A stretch of DNA of 64,000 nt from Epiperipatus broadwayi (Eukaryota > Onychophora > Udeonychophora > Euonychophora > Peripatidae), in assembly GCA_028023455.1 (NCBI GenBank), contig JAQFVV010006840.1, forward strand, positions 131,716 to 195,715, read 5' to 3'. Below are positions 1 to 13,194 of this stretch, piece by piece. Numbering within the stretch: position 1 is the stretch's first letter; every line of letters starts with the position of its first letter. The position numbers and the translations under genes were made by a program. The notes under the pieces are model-generated. The model did no database searches. It was not told the origin of the DNA and was given only the letters and a program-made list of their open reading frames with translations.

Positions 1-695
1 GTAATAGTCACAAGTATGAAATAGAAGAATAGATGCATTACAAAAAATAGGGAGTTGGTGAGATGGAGAACTAGTATGGAGATATAGAAGTAAACAGAAT
101 ATTGGGTGCAAGTTAATTTATATAATAGTAAGAAAAATAGTTTACTGTTTAACACTCAAATATGATTTTATCAACAAGGGAATGTACACATAAATGGAAA
201 ACTGTGGGTGATTTAGTGTGCAAGTTGTGTATAAAGGCATATAAAATATTAGGTACATATTAATTGAATGTAAATGCTTGCAAATAGAAAGGGTACAAAT
301 AATAAAGTTGTAGGAAAATAAATATAAACAAAGTGATTATACAGAAAGTGGGTTCTTTATTGTTATGCTGGGTTTGGAAAAAAATATAGAAGATCTAGAT
401 ATAAAGGCCATAGAGTGAACAAAGATAATGTTATGGAAACGGGATAGAGCAGGATAGAGAAGAATATGGGAAAAACTTAGTATGGGGAATGTAAAGGGGG
501 GTAGAGTGGCTAATAGATTTTTCTAGGTATAGTTGCTGAGAGCTTTGTCAATATACTTGTATAAAAGATGGGATGGTTGTGTTAGAATTTTTGAGTGTTT
601 ATAGTGGCAAAGAATGGGATAGAAGAATAGATGCATTAATAAAAATAGGGATTATAGCAATGGAGAACTAGTATGGAGAGTAAAAAAAAGTTTAT
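1..695 (+). mobile_element. CR1-type LINE 3' fragment, partly tandemly duplicated
   Basis: Decayed C-terminal and 3' part of a CR1-type LINE. The residual frame has a C-x2-C start of a zinc knuckle (codons near 219-230) and aligns along its length with the copies at 5698-6150 (plus) and 39630-40545 (minus). The segment from about 550 to 690 corresponds to sequence lying upstream of the segment at 1-95 in the 39.6 kb copy, so the element is repeated head to tail: the 14-base string GAATAGATGCATTA occurs at 27-40 and again at 625-638, a period of 598. Many stops; not coding. The left end runs off the window. Confidence 0.65.
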
Positions 696-3600
696 ATATA
701 TATTCCAACCTTGCTCTCATGCATCCTCACTTCCAGATAATATATGATATAAAATAAAACGGGTTCTATCTCAGTTAATAATTAATAACTAAAATATTCA
801 GCATTAAAATTAAAATATTTCACTAGCTCAAATTTAAAATACGAATAAGGTTCAGTTTATAAAAATAAATTAAATAAATATTTAATATTTTCATGAGACT
901 TGAAGTGAAAATACAGGTGATAAGATAGATTACATTGAGCCAATATCCACAGGATACTACCACAATGGCATAAAAACACTATCCCCCTTTATTACTATTT
1001 TAAATAACAAACTCATAGTATTCTTACGACTTTAATAACTTCTACTCACTAAGATTAAACTAATAATTAAATCTTAATCTTCTACTTAATAATAATCTAG
1101 CTCCATAAAACAATCTCAGGTTCAAAAATTATATTCTAAGTTAATTTAAAATATGGTAGTAAAATATGAGAAAGGATTTTATGTCATAATCTACTACACT
1201 GAAACTAATAATAATAAATAACAGTAACAATATTCTTCATTGTTTAACTAATTCTGTATATCTTTTCTTTTTACTATAATTTTATTACCATAATAAAATA
1301 ATAAAATAATTTTATATAATCTTTTATCTTCATGAATATAATAAATAAATACGTGGTAGCATATGATAATCTGATAAACAAAATGTGTGTGGCAACTGAT
1401 AGCATATAATTTAATATAATATTGTGATAACTGATTTATGACCAATAAAACAATGTAAGATTATAATTATTTAATTAAATGAATACCAATAAAATATTTA
1501 AAATTCTTAAAATAATTCTCTATTTATCTTTTGTGCAAAATTATATATTTGTTTCGATTATTATGCATATATCGTGTTTTCATGCAGCGATGTGGAGAAA
1601 TAAATAACTCAGACACAAAATTTTTGAAATAACAAAATTTAACAAAGTTTATTACTAACAACAAATAAATAAACAATTTATTTACACTATTTACAGTGGA
1701 TATCCTTAATTTTTTTTACTTTACAGTTTGATCTACCGGGTTATAAAAAAAATAATTTATATTTCAATTATATCTTTATTTAGATTTAGGACAAAATTTT
1801 TAAAAAAAATGTTACTATTTGGTTTCTCATTATGGTTAACTTATTATAAATAAATTTATCTACTTTATTAGCAACAGCATTTTATCCTTAATATTATTAA
1901 ACTATCTTATTTTTTAAAAAAAAAATTCATACTTAGAAAACATTCTATAGAAAAAAAATTTTTATAATGAGTATGGATTTCTCAAAATATTAAAAAAAAA
2001 TTTCATCTTGCAAAGTCAAAGATGTTACACAAAATATTATCCAAAATTCAGTACTAGATTTTAGTATTTATCACACAATGTTTACTAATCATAATATATT
2101 CTTCTTTAAGCCTTACTTTAGTATGATATAAGTGTAATCATCAATATATTTCTGTTAATCAATAAACAAAAAATATACTATGCATATTGTTTACATAATT
2201 TACTTTGTACTATTGTATTTTAAAATATGCAATACTTATTTTCTCTTAAAAAAATAATACTAAAGATTTAAAATTATTATCTTTAAAGAAAATATCTTTG
2301 TTTATATACCTTATTTTAAAAAAGTTTATATTTCATTTCAAATAAAATTCAAAATATATTCTATGATTCTTTTCTTTCCTTAGAATACTTTGGATCTTCA
2401 ATTTTAAGTTATAATGTCCTATTCCTTCTAAGCAAATAAACCAATCTTATACAAAACGATAGCATAACCTAAGTTCTAAATTATTTATCATTTCTCTTAA
2501 ACATATCTTACTGAACGATGCAGTTACATGAAATAAAGATAGCGAAAACAGATGCAAGGATTAAGGAAGAAAGCAGACTATTACTCTTAACAATCTCAAA
2601 ATCAGCACAGTCAAAGAGGTATGACATTTACCTGCCTAATATCCTCTAGTACAGGGCGATGTTAAAGCTATTTCTTCAGATTTATTAGAACATCAAATAT
2701 TTTAAAGTAATATAAACACTGTCCAAATAAAATGTGTATCAGTCATAGGGCTATGTTAACTATGCTGATATTCACATAAAGACTAAATATTATTTCCATT
2801 CCTTATAACATCCTATTTTTTAAAACAAATACATCATCTTGGTTTCCTGCTAACTATAGTACTTCCAAGCCACTATCTCAACATTATTTCTCAAGATTTT
2901 CCACATCTTACATCGATAAATAAGTATCTGCATTTACAAAACAATAAATAAAATTCATTAATAGTTAAACAATCTAGCTGTTCCACAAGAAAAGTCTGTC
3001 CACTTCATCATTCTATACGTCTAATCATATACAATCTACTTAGACAATATTTGAATATCCTAACATGAAAATTTTAAAAGAATCACATAATTATTTGTTA
3101 TGTTGGATTATATCACTAATAAAAAAAAATAATCGTCGTATGCATATTTTCAAATTAATCCTATCTCATAATGTTTTTTAAAATGTTGTATAAAATGCAG
3201 TACATATAAGTAAAAAGACTTTTACATTTCATTCTTCCAATTTATGGATGATCTAAAGAAAACACAAAAAAATATACATTATAAAATTATTAATAGTTAT
3301 TATTACCAATAACCTTTATCTAGTCATCATGTTCAATAGGCTTTCTTTATCCACTTGAGCATTGCAGATATAAAAAAAATTCATACCCATAACTTTATAT
3401 TAAAATATTTTTAGCTAAATTATTAGATTGTTATATTATAAAATTTTAATATTAATAAATTAATGTTTTTATGTTTTTCCTTATCTTATATAAAATTTCG
3501 ATTTAAACTAGTTAACAAAATAAAAAGAATCAAAACTATAGTTACAATTTTCTTGATGATAGTTCCTGATAAGTCCAAAATGTTTATTATTTTCTCTAGA

Positions 3601-5590
3601 GTTTTTAAAAATGTTCTTCTCCAAGCGCGTTAAAGTTTAAAATAAAAAATGATTATTAATCCATTTAGTAAAATTTATAGAAAATAATCCTTGGTTTTAG
3701 TATTTAGGACGATAATTATTAAATCATAATATTAATTAATCCCGTGAAGTTTTTTTTAAGTATTTTCTCTGCCAATATTCTCTGTGTATCCAATGCATCA
3801 ATCCATCTAATTTAACTTTAAAAATATTCGATAAACTTTTAAGTACTATTTGTATTTCCATGGATCCATCTTTTATTCATCTATGTGTTCCTTTTTTTAT
3901 GTTTCCTTCTTGATACATTTAAACTTTCGTTTGGTATTTTTTATAAATCTCTTTTAAAATAAAAACTTCAAGTACTTTTGAACAAATCTTTTCCAAATAC
4001 ATTTTAAATAATTCTAAGAACGGATATTTTAATATCAAAAACGCTTCTATAACATATTCTCCTGGGTTCTTTCTTAAATTCTAGAAAATATTTTTTTTAA
4101 AATGTTACCTTCAGAAATGATATAACATTTTACTCCTTTGAATATCATATTATATAAAATACTTCATGCAATATACAATTGTCTTATTACTATTTAAAAA
4201 TAAATCTTGGATAAACTTATAAATAATAATGCGTCTCCAATTTTTTCATTAGACTCCGTATGATGTCCGTGCTGTGGTTTTTTTTATGTACCAAAAAAAG
4301 TTCTCCAGTTATGCATAAATAAAGCTGTATCAATAAATATTTCAAATATTTTTTCAGTATTACAATTTATATCCATTTTATTTCGTAGTATATCCATTTT
4401 TTATTGCGTAGTTTAGGTTAAACTTTTAGATAAAATACGACTGGTAAGTAACTTTTAAAAAATTAGAAAATCATCTCCACGAAGTTTCTAAATATATAAT
4501 TTTTTTCTAAACTTTCCTTTTGCAAAATATTTCTTTATTTCAATTAGTTTTTGCAAAATAAACAATAAGAAAGTACTTTCTCTGGTTTCAATACATTATT
4601 AATCTCCCCCGATAACTTAGTTACGCCGATATTTATAGTCTGTAAGAATACCTATTCCTATTGGTTAATTCTTACTTTAGCTTGAGAACAAATTTACATA
4701 TATTAGTTTATAGTAGAATTATATTTGAAAATAAAAAATTATGGTAATGAACTTAAAATATTATTTAAAATATTACTTTTAAATAAATTATTATTTTATT
4801 AAAACTATTTAAACATTTAAAATAACTTTTAAAATAACATTTAATAACTTATTCCATTTCTTAATATTCAATTTATCTATTTTTATTTAAATAAAATATT
4901 TAATTTTTATATTATGAATGTATTCGTCTTTATTACATTATTTAAACATGTTATACGATATTTAACTTAATGTTTAATACTATTTACTTTTATGATAGGC
5001 ATAATAATTCTATCCAATTCTATAATATAATTTTTAAAATATTTTAAACTTTGTTATTAATTCAAACAAGCAGTGTGTGTAGAGTATACATTAAAAGTCA
5101 CATGATTAATAACTTTGACAGACGATTTTTAATCTATTTCTCTGTCTAGATTTATAAAATTGATACACTTATTATATAAAATAATTATAAAAAATTTGGA
5201 AGAAAATTTAGAAAATATAGAATTAAAATAATTCTCACCATCATAAAGTTTATTTTTAAAATATACTATATTAATTTTTGTTTATTAAATATGATTATAA
5301 ATTTAAACACTGTATTTATTAACTTATCAGTTTTAAACTATTAAAATCGAATTTATTAAATATACTTTTAATTTTTATAGCTGTGTTATTTAATATAGCC
5401 AGCTTTTACAACCATATGAAACAATATTTAAAGCTTTATATAACTATTTTTAAATGATTTTATATACTACGTATTCTCTTTAGCTTCAAATTGTACTTTA
5501 AAGATATAATTGACTTAATATAATTAATGTATTAAAAGAAATATTCTAAATTTAAAATTTTAGTAATTGACTGTTATGAATATTACTGGC
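696..5590. other. AT-rich spacer, no gene recognised
   Basis: Extremely AT-rich sequence without a convincing coding region on either strand. Reading frames here are short and biased only by base composition. No repeat family described elsewhere in the window was recognised with certainty. The stretch at about 2400-4650 is slightly less AT-rich and could be very old element debris, but no motif supports a name. Confidence 0.5.
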
Positions 5591-5600
5591 CTATAGAAAG

Positions 5601-5602
<2 letters not shown>

Positions 5603-5696
<94 letters not shown>
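5603..5696. repeat. (TA)n microsatellite
   Basis: About 94 bp of uninterrupted TA. It sits exactly at the left boundary of the CR1-type fragment that begins at 5698. The 39.6 kb copy has a short ATATATATAGAAG tract at the equivalent place, so the array looks like an expansion of a tract already in the element. Confidence 0.95.
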
Positions 5697-5697
<1 letters not shown>

Positions 5698-5698
<1 letters not shown>

Positions 5699-6150
5699 TA
5701 GAATATTGGGTGCAAATTAATTTATGATAATAACAAAGAAAGTAGCTTACTGTTTAAGGTTTGAACAGGATCATTATTAACCAGGAAATATATACATAAA
5801 TGGAGGAATGTGTGTGATTTAATCTGCAAGTTATGTAAGGAAGGCATAAAAAATATTAGACATCTATTAACTGAATGTAAATGCTTACAAGAAAGAAAGA
5901 ATACAATTATGAAGTTATGGGAGAATAAATATAAACAATGTGATTATACAGAACATGGGTTCTTGGTTTTTATGCTGGATTTGAAAAAAAGGGGATATAG
6001 ATATAAGGGCCATACAGTGGACAAAAATAATCTTGTTGAAATGGGATGAAGCAGGATAGAGAAGAATATAGAAAAAGCTTGGGATGGGGACATGAAAAGG
6101 ATATGGAAAGTGGTTAACAGGTCTCTCTGGATATAGTGAGTGAGAGATTC
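5698..6150 (+). mobile_element. CR1-type LINE C-terminal fragment with zinc knuckle
   Basis: 5'-truncated fragment of the same LINE family as 1-695 and 39630-40545. An open stretch at 5810-6049 encodes a C-x2-C-x8-H-x4-C zinc knuckle (from codon 5825: CKLC...RHLLTEC), the nucleic-acid-binding motif that ends ORF2 in many CR1 and Jockey type LINEs. The family match then continues through the 3' untranslated part to about 6150 (ATTCCTGACTC). It is a relic: no reverse-transcriptase catalytic part is present and the flanking frames are interrupted. Confidence 0.65.
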
Positions 6151-6369
6151 CTGACTCAGATAAAAAAACAAGCTATAGTGCATCACATCATATACTTTTA
6201 TAAAAAGTAATCTTTGAAATATTATAAAAATTATATTTTTAAATGTTAAAAGGATGATTCAGATAAGTTAAAAATACTATCAAATTAATCATATCCTCGT
6301 GATTTTTGATCATCAATGATGAAGGCATATTTCATAAATATAAGATATATAATGTATCAAATTATTTAT

Positions 6370-6850
6370 AAGGTGACTTTTTTTGTGGATTGAACATGTC
6401 CAATTAATGAATAATACAAAACTTCCTAAAAAAATTTTTAGTGAAAATGTTTATGGATTTTACGGAAGAGTTGACCTAATTTATTGTGGATTTGAGCATT
6501 GTTTTCATATGGAAAGTAGTCTTTATTTATATTGTGAGGATTACCTCAAACTCATTCTAAATAAATACAATGTAGACTGGGTACCATTGTTTCCATTGAA
6601 AAATTACAATGGTGAGTAGAATACATTAGAGAGCTACAATTAAACATGGGATTCAAGTATTTTAGAAAAAATAATTGTGCAGAAGAATTTGAAAGATAAC
6701 AAGGCAAAATGTCAAAGAAATATGATAAATGGACAACATGTTCTTTATGCAGAAGTGTTTGAGGCACATAGACTGAATTGTACTGTTACAACAAAGCTAA
6801 TCACTATACTGTTGTTGTAGATATTGTTGTTGGTGGTGGTGTCAGTTGCA
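6370..6850 (+). mobile_element. LINE reverse-transcriptase C-terminal relic
   Basis: The frame from 6383 reads WIEHVQLMNNTKLPKKIF, resembling the conserved W-x-GHV-x-RM-x-x-TRLPK-x-I block near the C-terminus of many LINE ORF2 proteins. Further on, in another frame (about 6733-6800), TCSLCRSV and a degraded tail resemble the short C-x2-C...H finger that closes this type of ORF2. Stops and frame changes show it is dead. It differs in sequence from the RTE and CR1 elements elsewhere in the window, so it is probably a third LINE lineage. Assignment rests on short motifs only. Confidence 0.45.
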
Positions 6851-6985
6851 ATGGTGGTGGTCTTATTGTTGCTGTTGCTGCTACTGGTGTTGTAGTTGTT
6901 GTTGGTGGTGGTAGTGGTGGCAGTGGTGGTAGTGGCAGTGGTGGTGTTGTTGTTGCAGCAGCTGCTAATGTTGTTGTTGTTATTA
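6812..6985 (+). repeat. GTT/GGT-rich degenerate trinucleotide tract
   Basis: Imperfect run of GTT, GGT and GCT triplets directly after the LINE C-terminal relic. It could be the expanded 3' tail of that LINE. The open frame through it (Val/Gly-rich) is a composition effect, not a gene. Confidence 0.8.
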
Positions 6986-7409
6986 TCAGATGTACCCAGC
7001 TTTTTGAAAGACCATCATTTTTATATGAGAATTTGATAATGTTACTTCCTTCAGATTAATTTCTTCATAATAAAAATGGCAGATTATTAAATATAATATT
7101 TGTAAATTTTTTTAATTGGTTGTTTTAATAATTTTTTTTAAGATTTAATGTAAAATAAACAAAATATTATAATATTACAATTGTAAAATTGGGAAAAAAT
7201 ATTTAAAATGTACATGGCAAGGTATTAATGCATTTAGCTTTATTAATAGTCAGTATTTATTAATGGTAGAATACAAAAATGTTAGCCTTTATGTGAGAAA
7301 TATATGTTTGCAAAATCACCTGCTATGAAGCTAATTGCAAAGTAATCTGTGATGGGGAATCACATACTAATAGCTTCATTAGGCTTGTGCAACATCAATA
7401 TATGTATTC

Positions 7410-7746
<337 letters not shown>

Positions 7747-7799
7747 GTTTGTGTAAATGATAAAGATTTTTCCCAATTATACAATATGACAGACAAAAA

Positions 7800-10754
7800 T
7801 AAAGCGCCTTAATCCCAGGAGGTGTAAAGTCACCAACCAAGGCAGCGGTTGGTGGCGAAGGGGAGGTGCTAAGAATATCCTGGAGGCAGACCCAGGCTGC
7901 CATTTGATGATGCTTTTTATTTAGGTCTTACAACTGCAGATCCTTTCAAGTGAAGGAAGATTGCAAGAATTAGAAGAACTCTCTTATATTAAATGGGATA
8001 TTATTGGACTTTGTGAAGTTAGAAGAAAAGGTGAAGAGACAATTGATTTAAAAAGTGGACATATGCTCTATTATAAAGGCACAAATATTGGAAATACAAG
8101 TGGAGTAGGATTCATTATAAATAAAAAGTGGAAGAACAATATTGTGGAGATTGATGGTGTATCAGACAGAGTGGCAAGATTAGTTATACAACTTAATAGC
8201 AGATATCAAATGCAGATAATTCAGGTTTATGCCCCAACAAGTTCTCACAGTGATGAAGTAGTAGAAGATTTTTATATGGATGTACAAAAGGCTTTTGATC
8301 AGAGTAAACAACATTTTAAAATTGTTATGGGAGATTTTAATGCTAGAATTGGTAAACAAATGAAAGATGAAAGTGTTGTAGGTAATTTTGGTTATGGTAA
8401 TAGAAATGAGAGAGGACATAGACTTGTGGAGTTTGCAGAGAAGGAAAAACTTTATATTATGAATTCTTTTTTGAGAAAAATGTTAGAAGGAAATGGACAT
8501 GGAAGCATCCAAATGAAGGTACAGCAGAATTGGATTATATTTTGACTAACAGGAAATACATATTTCAAGATTGTAATGTTCTTAATAAATTTAACACAGG
8601 AAGTGATCATCGATTAGTAAGGGGTAAGATACATGTTAATGTAAAACTAGAGAGACAAAAATTATTAAGAAAAACTATATTTACAGTTGATATTCCTAAT
8701 CTTCAGAAACATTCTAATGAATTTAAATTAGAACTTACAAATCGGTTTCAAGTATTAGTAGATTTTGAACATGATTCAGATTTGAATGAAATTAATATGA
8801 AAATAACTGATACACTTTTAAAAACTGCAACAAAGATAGCTGGTAGAAAAAAGCAGCAATTGACTAATAAAATTTCTACTGAGACTAGAGAACTTATGAA
8901 GAAAAGAAGGAATATGAAGATATGCAAGAATGATGCATTAAAAAGAATTGAATATCTCGAATTTTGTAAAATGGTGCGGAAAAGAGTTGAAAATGATATA
9001 AGAAAGTATAACTGTGAACTAGCAAGAAAAGCTGTAGAAGAAAATAAAAGTCTTAAGAATGTAAAACAACATTTTGGTATTGGTAGGAAATTTATATCTG
9101 CAATAAGGAAAAAAGATGGAATTATTACTAAAAGAGGGATGACATTATGAAATTGGTAGAAGATTTTTATCAAGAATTATATAGTAATAAAGAACAAGTA
9201 CCTCCTATATCTATTACATCTTCCGAATTGCCCAGAATTTTAAATGAAGAAGTGAGAAATGCAATTAAATGTATGAAAAAAGGAAAGGCTCCAGGTAATG
9301 ATGGAATTATAATTGATATATTAAAAGAAGCAGGTGAAGAAACAGAAAAAATATTAGCAAAGTTATATACCAAATGTCTAAATGATAAAGATGTACCGGA
9401 TGATTGGAAGAATGCAGTAATAATATTAATATTTAAAAAAGGTGATAAAGAAGATATTAGAAATTACAGACCTATCAGCCTTTTATCAGTTTTATATAAA
9501 ATTTTTACCAAGATAATTACAACTCGTCTACAGAGAACCTTGGATTTTCACCAACCAAGAGAACAAGCTGGATTTAAAAGTGGTTTTAGTACAGTAGATC
9601 ATATTCAAGTATTGAGAGAAGTTATAGAAAGGACAAATGAATATGAGTTGTCATTATGTTTTGGATTTGTAGATTATGAAAAGGCATTTGATTCTATAAA
9701 CATTTCTTCAGTGATTAAAGCATTGGATCATCAAGGTATAGATCCAGGATATTGTCATATTTTAAAGAATATTTATAAAAATGCAACAGCAACAATTAGA
9801 TTACATAATGATACTGGGAAAGTCAACATTGAGAAAGGTGTAAGACAAGGTGACTCCATATCTCCAAAACTTTTTACAGCAGTGCTGCAAGAAGTATTTT
9901 GTGGATTAAAATGGGAAACTAAAGGAGTGAAAGTAAATGGAGATTATTTAAGTCATTTAGATTTCGCAGATGATGTAGTTGTTTTTGCAAATAATGCTTC
10001 CGAGCTGCAGGAAATGTTGCAGGAGTTATCAGATGAAAGTAGGAAAGTAGGACTAAAGATAAATGTTAAAAAGACTAAAGTAATGTTTAATCGATTTGCT
10101 CAAAATATGAAAATAAAGATTGATTATGATGAATTAGAAGAAGTTAAGAGTTACAAATACCTTGGTCAGATTATTAATACAGATGGAAACATAATAGAGG
10201 AAATTAATCATAGAATTAAACTTGGTTGGAGTGCTTTTGGTAGAAATAACTTGATATTAAAAGGAAATATGCCTATGTGTTTGAAAAGAAAGGTTTTTAA
10301 CAAATGTGTTTTACCAGTTCTTACTTATGGATCTGAGACTTGGACACTTAATAGAAGATCAATACAGAGACTTCAGACCACTCAAAGAAGTATGGAGAGA
10401 TGTATGTTGGGAGTAACAAGAAGAGATCGAAAACGCAATGTATGGGTAAGAGAACAAACAGGAGTTACTGACCTCATTGAAAAAATTAAAAGATTGAAGT
10501 GGAGTTGGGCTGGACATATTGCTAGAAGAGATGATAATAGATGGACAATTGAAATTTTAAACTGGATTCCAAGAGATTGTAAAAGACCCAGAAGGAGACC
10601 ACATGTAAGATGGATGGATGAAATAAGAAAATGTGTAGGGGTGATGTGAGAAGAGAAGCTAAAGATCGGAAAAGATGGATTAAACTTGGAGAGACCTTCA
10701 TCCTGCAGTGGATTGATAATGGTTGATAATGATGATGATATATATATATATATA
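7800..10754 (+). mobile_element. RTE-clade LINE, nearly full length
   Basis: Young non-LTR retrotransposon: a GC-richer 5' leader (about 7800-7905, with an 8-bp hairpin CACCAACC/GGTTGGTG at 7831-7854), one endonuclease-reverse transcriptase reading frame, almost no 3' untranslated sequence, and a short TGATAATGATGATGAT-type tail running into TA repeats. These are hallmarks of the RTE clade. A second, truncated copy lies on the minus strand at 52025-54041 and a very old one at 31790-36290. No TSD could be fixed because both ends abut simple sequence. Confidence 0.85.
7925..10736 (+). pseudogene. RTE endonuclease-reverse transcriptase, three 1-base losses
   Basis: Encodes the retrotransposition enzyme: an APE-type endonuclease that nicks target DNA, followed by a reverse transcriptase. 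Endonuclease signs: GLCEVRRKGEE, VYAPTSSHSD, MGDFNARIG (about 8326-8355), LDYILTN, and GSDHRLV with the catalytic SDH. RT signs: KAPGNDGI (about 9286-9309), [22 protein letters not shown] (motif A, about 9661-9700), [10 protein letters not shown] (motif B), [11 protein letters not shown] (motif C, about 9958-9990), YKYLGQI, then [10 protein letters not shown] and a basic C-terminus. Three frame breaks separate otherwise intact segments, each explained by loss of one base in a homopolymer: T6 at 8467-8472, A4 at 9130-9133, G4 at 10638-10641. With those allowed for, the frame runs to TGA at 10734-10736. It could be recently dead, or intact with assembly errors. Confidence 0.85.
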
Positions 10755-10824
10755 GTTTAAGAGTCAATCTTTTATTGAATTTTTAAGTGTATGTGTGTGT
10801 GCGCCTAATTATTTCTTTTCAAGT

Positions 10825-10900
10825 TTATAAGATAGAGTGGATAACTGAAGGAAGGTTGAAAGTTTGTGTTCAAATCCCTTATAATTACAATTAAACTCCA
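10825..10900 (+). mobile_element. tRNA-derived SINE relic, family C
   Basis: A box-B-like GTGTTCAAATCCC follows a GATAGAGTGGATAACTGAAG block. The same string pair occurs at 11285-11350 (plus) and 43325-43430 (minus), so this is a repeat rather than a tRNA gene. No cloverleaf can be drawn. Confidence 0.45.
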
Positions 10901-11284
10901 GATATATGAAATAAGCCTAAATTTCAAATATTACACATTCAGCCTGTATCCTGCCCATTCTTTTTCTATCTATTTAAATGGACTAGATCCTACATACGAG
11001 GAATAAGAGTGACTTAAGGTCAACATGGACATGGCTGTAATATTGGCATCAGTATGATATTAAGGTAATTTCATCATCAAATTTTCAATGGTATGGATGG
11101 CTAAAGAGTTGGAGGGGGGAATAGATTGAAGCGTGTCAATTAAAGTGTAAAGATTTGATAAACCGAGCACTGATTATGTATGTGTGGGAAATGATGATTT
11201 AAACCAACTATGAGTAATGGTTCAGCACGAAATATGGATATTGGAGATCATTTATCTTTTTCGCGTGTGTAGTCATGTGTATCA

Positions 11285-11350
11285 TTTGTATAAGATAAAG
11301 TGGATGTCTGAAAGAAGTTTGAAAGTCTGTATTCAAATCTTCTATGAAAT
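11285..11350 (+). mobile_element. tRNA-derived SINE relic, family C
   Basis: Second copy of the family C relic: GATAAAGTGGATGTCTGAAAG followed by a decayed box B (GTATTCAAATCTT). Diverged from the copy 460 bp upstream. Confidence 0.4.
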
Positions 11351-13194
11351 ATTCCTATATTTAAAATATACTATTTAAATAAGTGAATTGTTTTTAAACT
11401 ATTGAATATTTTATAAGCATTATATATATATATATATATTAAAGTTTCACATTTATCATTGACTATTTTGAAAAATATGTCTGTGATCATGGCTAATTTT
11501 TTAATTTTTATGTTCTTTTTGTACCATTTAAATAAGTGAATTGTTTTTTATTTATTGAATAATTTTTATGCATTACATTTTTCCTTGACACTTTTAAAAT
11601 ACGCCTATGTGCGCGTGCGCCTAATTATAAAGTTTTTTTTGTAGCACTAAATAAGCAAATTGTTTTTTTTTGCTTTATTTAGAAAGATAAAACAGAAAGC
11701 CTGAGGCTTTAAGTTAAAACATTTATAATTGATTAAAGGTTATTGGATTAAATTAAATGGAGGCTGACGGAAATTTACAGAATTGACTCATGTATTGTTC
11801 CTGATACAGCATCATTTAATCACGTTTTCTTTTAAAAAATTTTACTACTCCTTTCATTTATCACAGCCTCTTCTGACTTTTAAGAATAAAATGCTTGATC
11901 TAATGGGATCGTGCATTATTTAGTAGCAAATCACCCAGGCTGCTGAGAGACGGAATAAGAATAACTTGATCTTCCAGCAATTTCCAGATAATGAAAGCCA
12001 GTGATGGAATATCTAAAGAATAATTCAAGACAGTGGACAAAAATGTCAACTTTATTGCCATCATATTAATTAAAATTCATGGAAACAATTTCAAATACGT
12101 AACACGCGAATAAAATATTAAAGATTTTAAATGAAATAAATTAATAGTTAAATTTTATTGTTATACTATATGGGGATGACGCACTTTTGATGACTTAAAT
12201 TGTTTTAAATATTAAACTAATGAATATAAAGAATACTACAGTCTGATGTAAAATATCCAACTGTTTGCAATCACATCTTGGACAAAATCGCAAATTTAAG
12301 TGCGGAGATTTGATATTTTAAATCAATTTATAGTAACTTGATATTGATAAATACTCATAAATGATGAAGAACTTGTTGCCAATAGAAGATTATTTATATT
12401 TTACGGATATTTTTATTCTTGTGATTTAATATCATGGAATGGAATGACAATTTTAATTACAAATGATTAGGTTTTATCTGATTTTTTAAACCAATTCAAT
12501 AAGACAGCTGCAGTGAATTCCATAGCTTAGTATGAATTAAAGTTTGAGTCTGCTAGTTTATATAGTATAAATAAGCTTTTTTATTGTTGTAAAAGTTCTT
12601 AATCTAAACTAAAACCTGTATCAACACTATCTAAGACTAACTAATTTACGTTGTCTTTGAAACTACCACTGGAATTTGAATAAAAACCATTTATGTCTGT
12701 AAAGTGAAGCTGTCCAAGGCTATCTATATTGACACCATTAGTCTGTTAAGATGAACTTTGTTAAAAATCTTAAATAACAAATCCACAATTATGCTTATTA
12801 CATAAGCACCTATTAAAAATACAACAACTGAAATAAATCACCATAACTTTAAATTCTAATAAAATCATAGGTAATGTTTGGAATGTCATTTCTTTTCCTT
12901 AACATTTCATTTAGATCAATTCAAGAAACTTAATTAATAATAAAGTCCAGCAGTAGATTGGAAAATTTGACTAAAACTCAATCAATCAAAGTTCAATTAT
13001 CACTTCTGGTATTTAAAGATTATATGATTGCTCAAACTTCAAACTTTTTGATTATTATGGACTGGTTGTTATTATTACTGTAAGAAAGATGAAAATAAGA
13101 AAGAAAGAAATGGAATAGAAAATGTTTTTAGAGATGATGGAAAAAAGATATGGAGAAAAAATGTCACAATGAATCTGTGTCATATATCACTTGT

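Larger units (their letters stand above)
10756..13190. other. AT-rich spacer with SINE relics and short tandem blocks
   Basis: No gene. Contains two copies of a tRNA-like relic (10825-10900 and 11285-11350, listed separately) and two or three diverged copies of a roughly 145-bp block keyed by TTTAAATAAGTGAATTG (about 11380 and 11525, weaker near 11645). From 11690 to 13190 nothing specific was recognised. Confidence 0.5.

Noticed and set aside
3234-3270. FMDDLK string resembling an RT catalytic motif
   Set aside because: No other RT motif can be read in the surrounding frames; a single short match in AT-rich sequence is not enough.
6778-7059. Val/Gly-rich open frame
   Set aside because: Produced by a degenerate GTT/GGT repeat after a LINE relic; no conserved domain.
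7800-7905. HDV-like ribozyme in the RTE leader
   Set aside because: Only one hairpin is clear; the nested double pseudoknot could not be completed by eye, so it is kept as a question rather than a feature.
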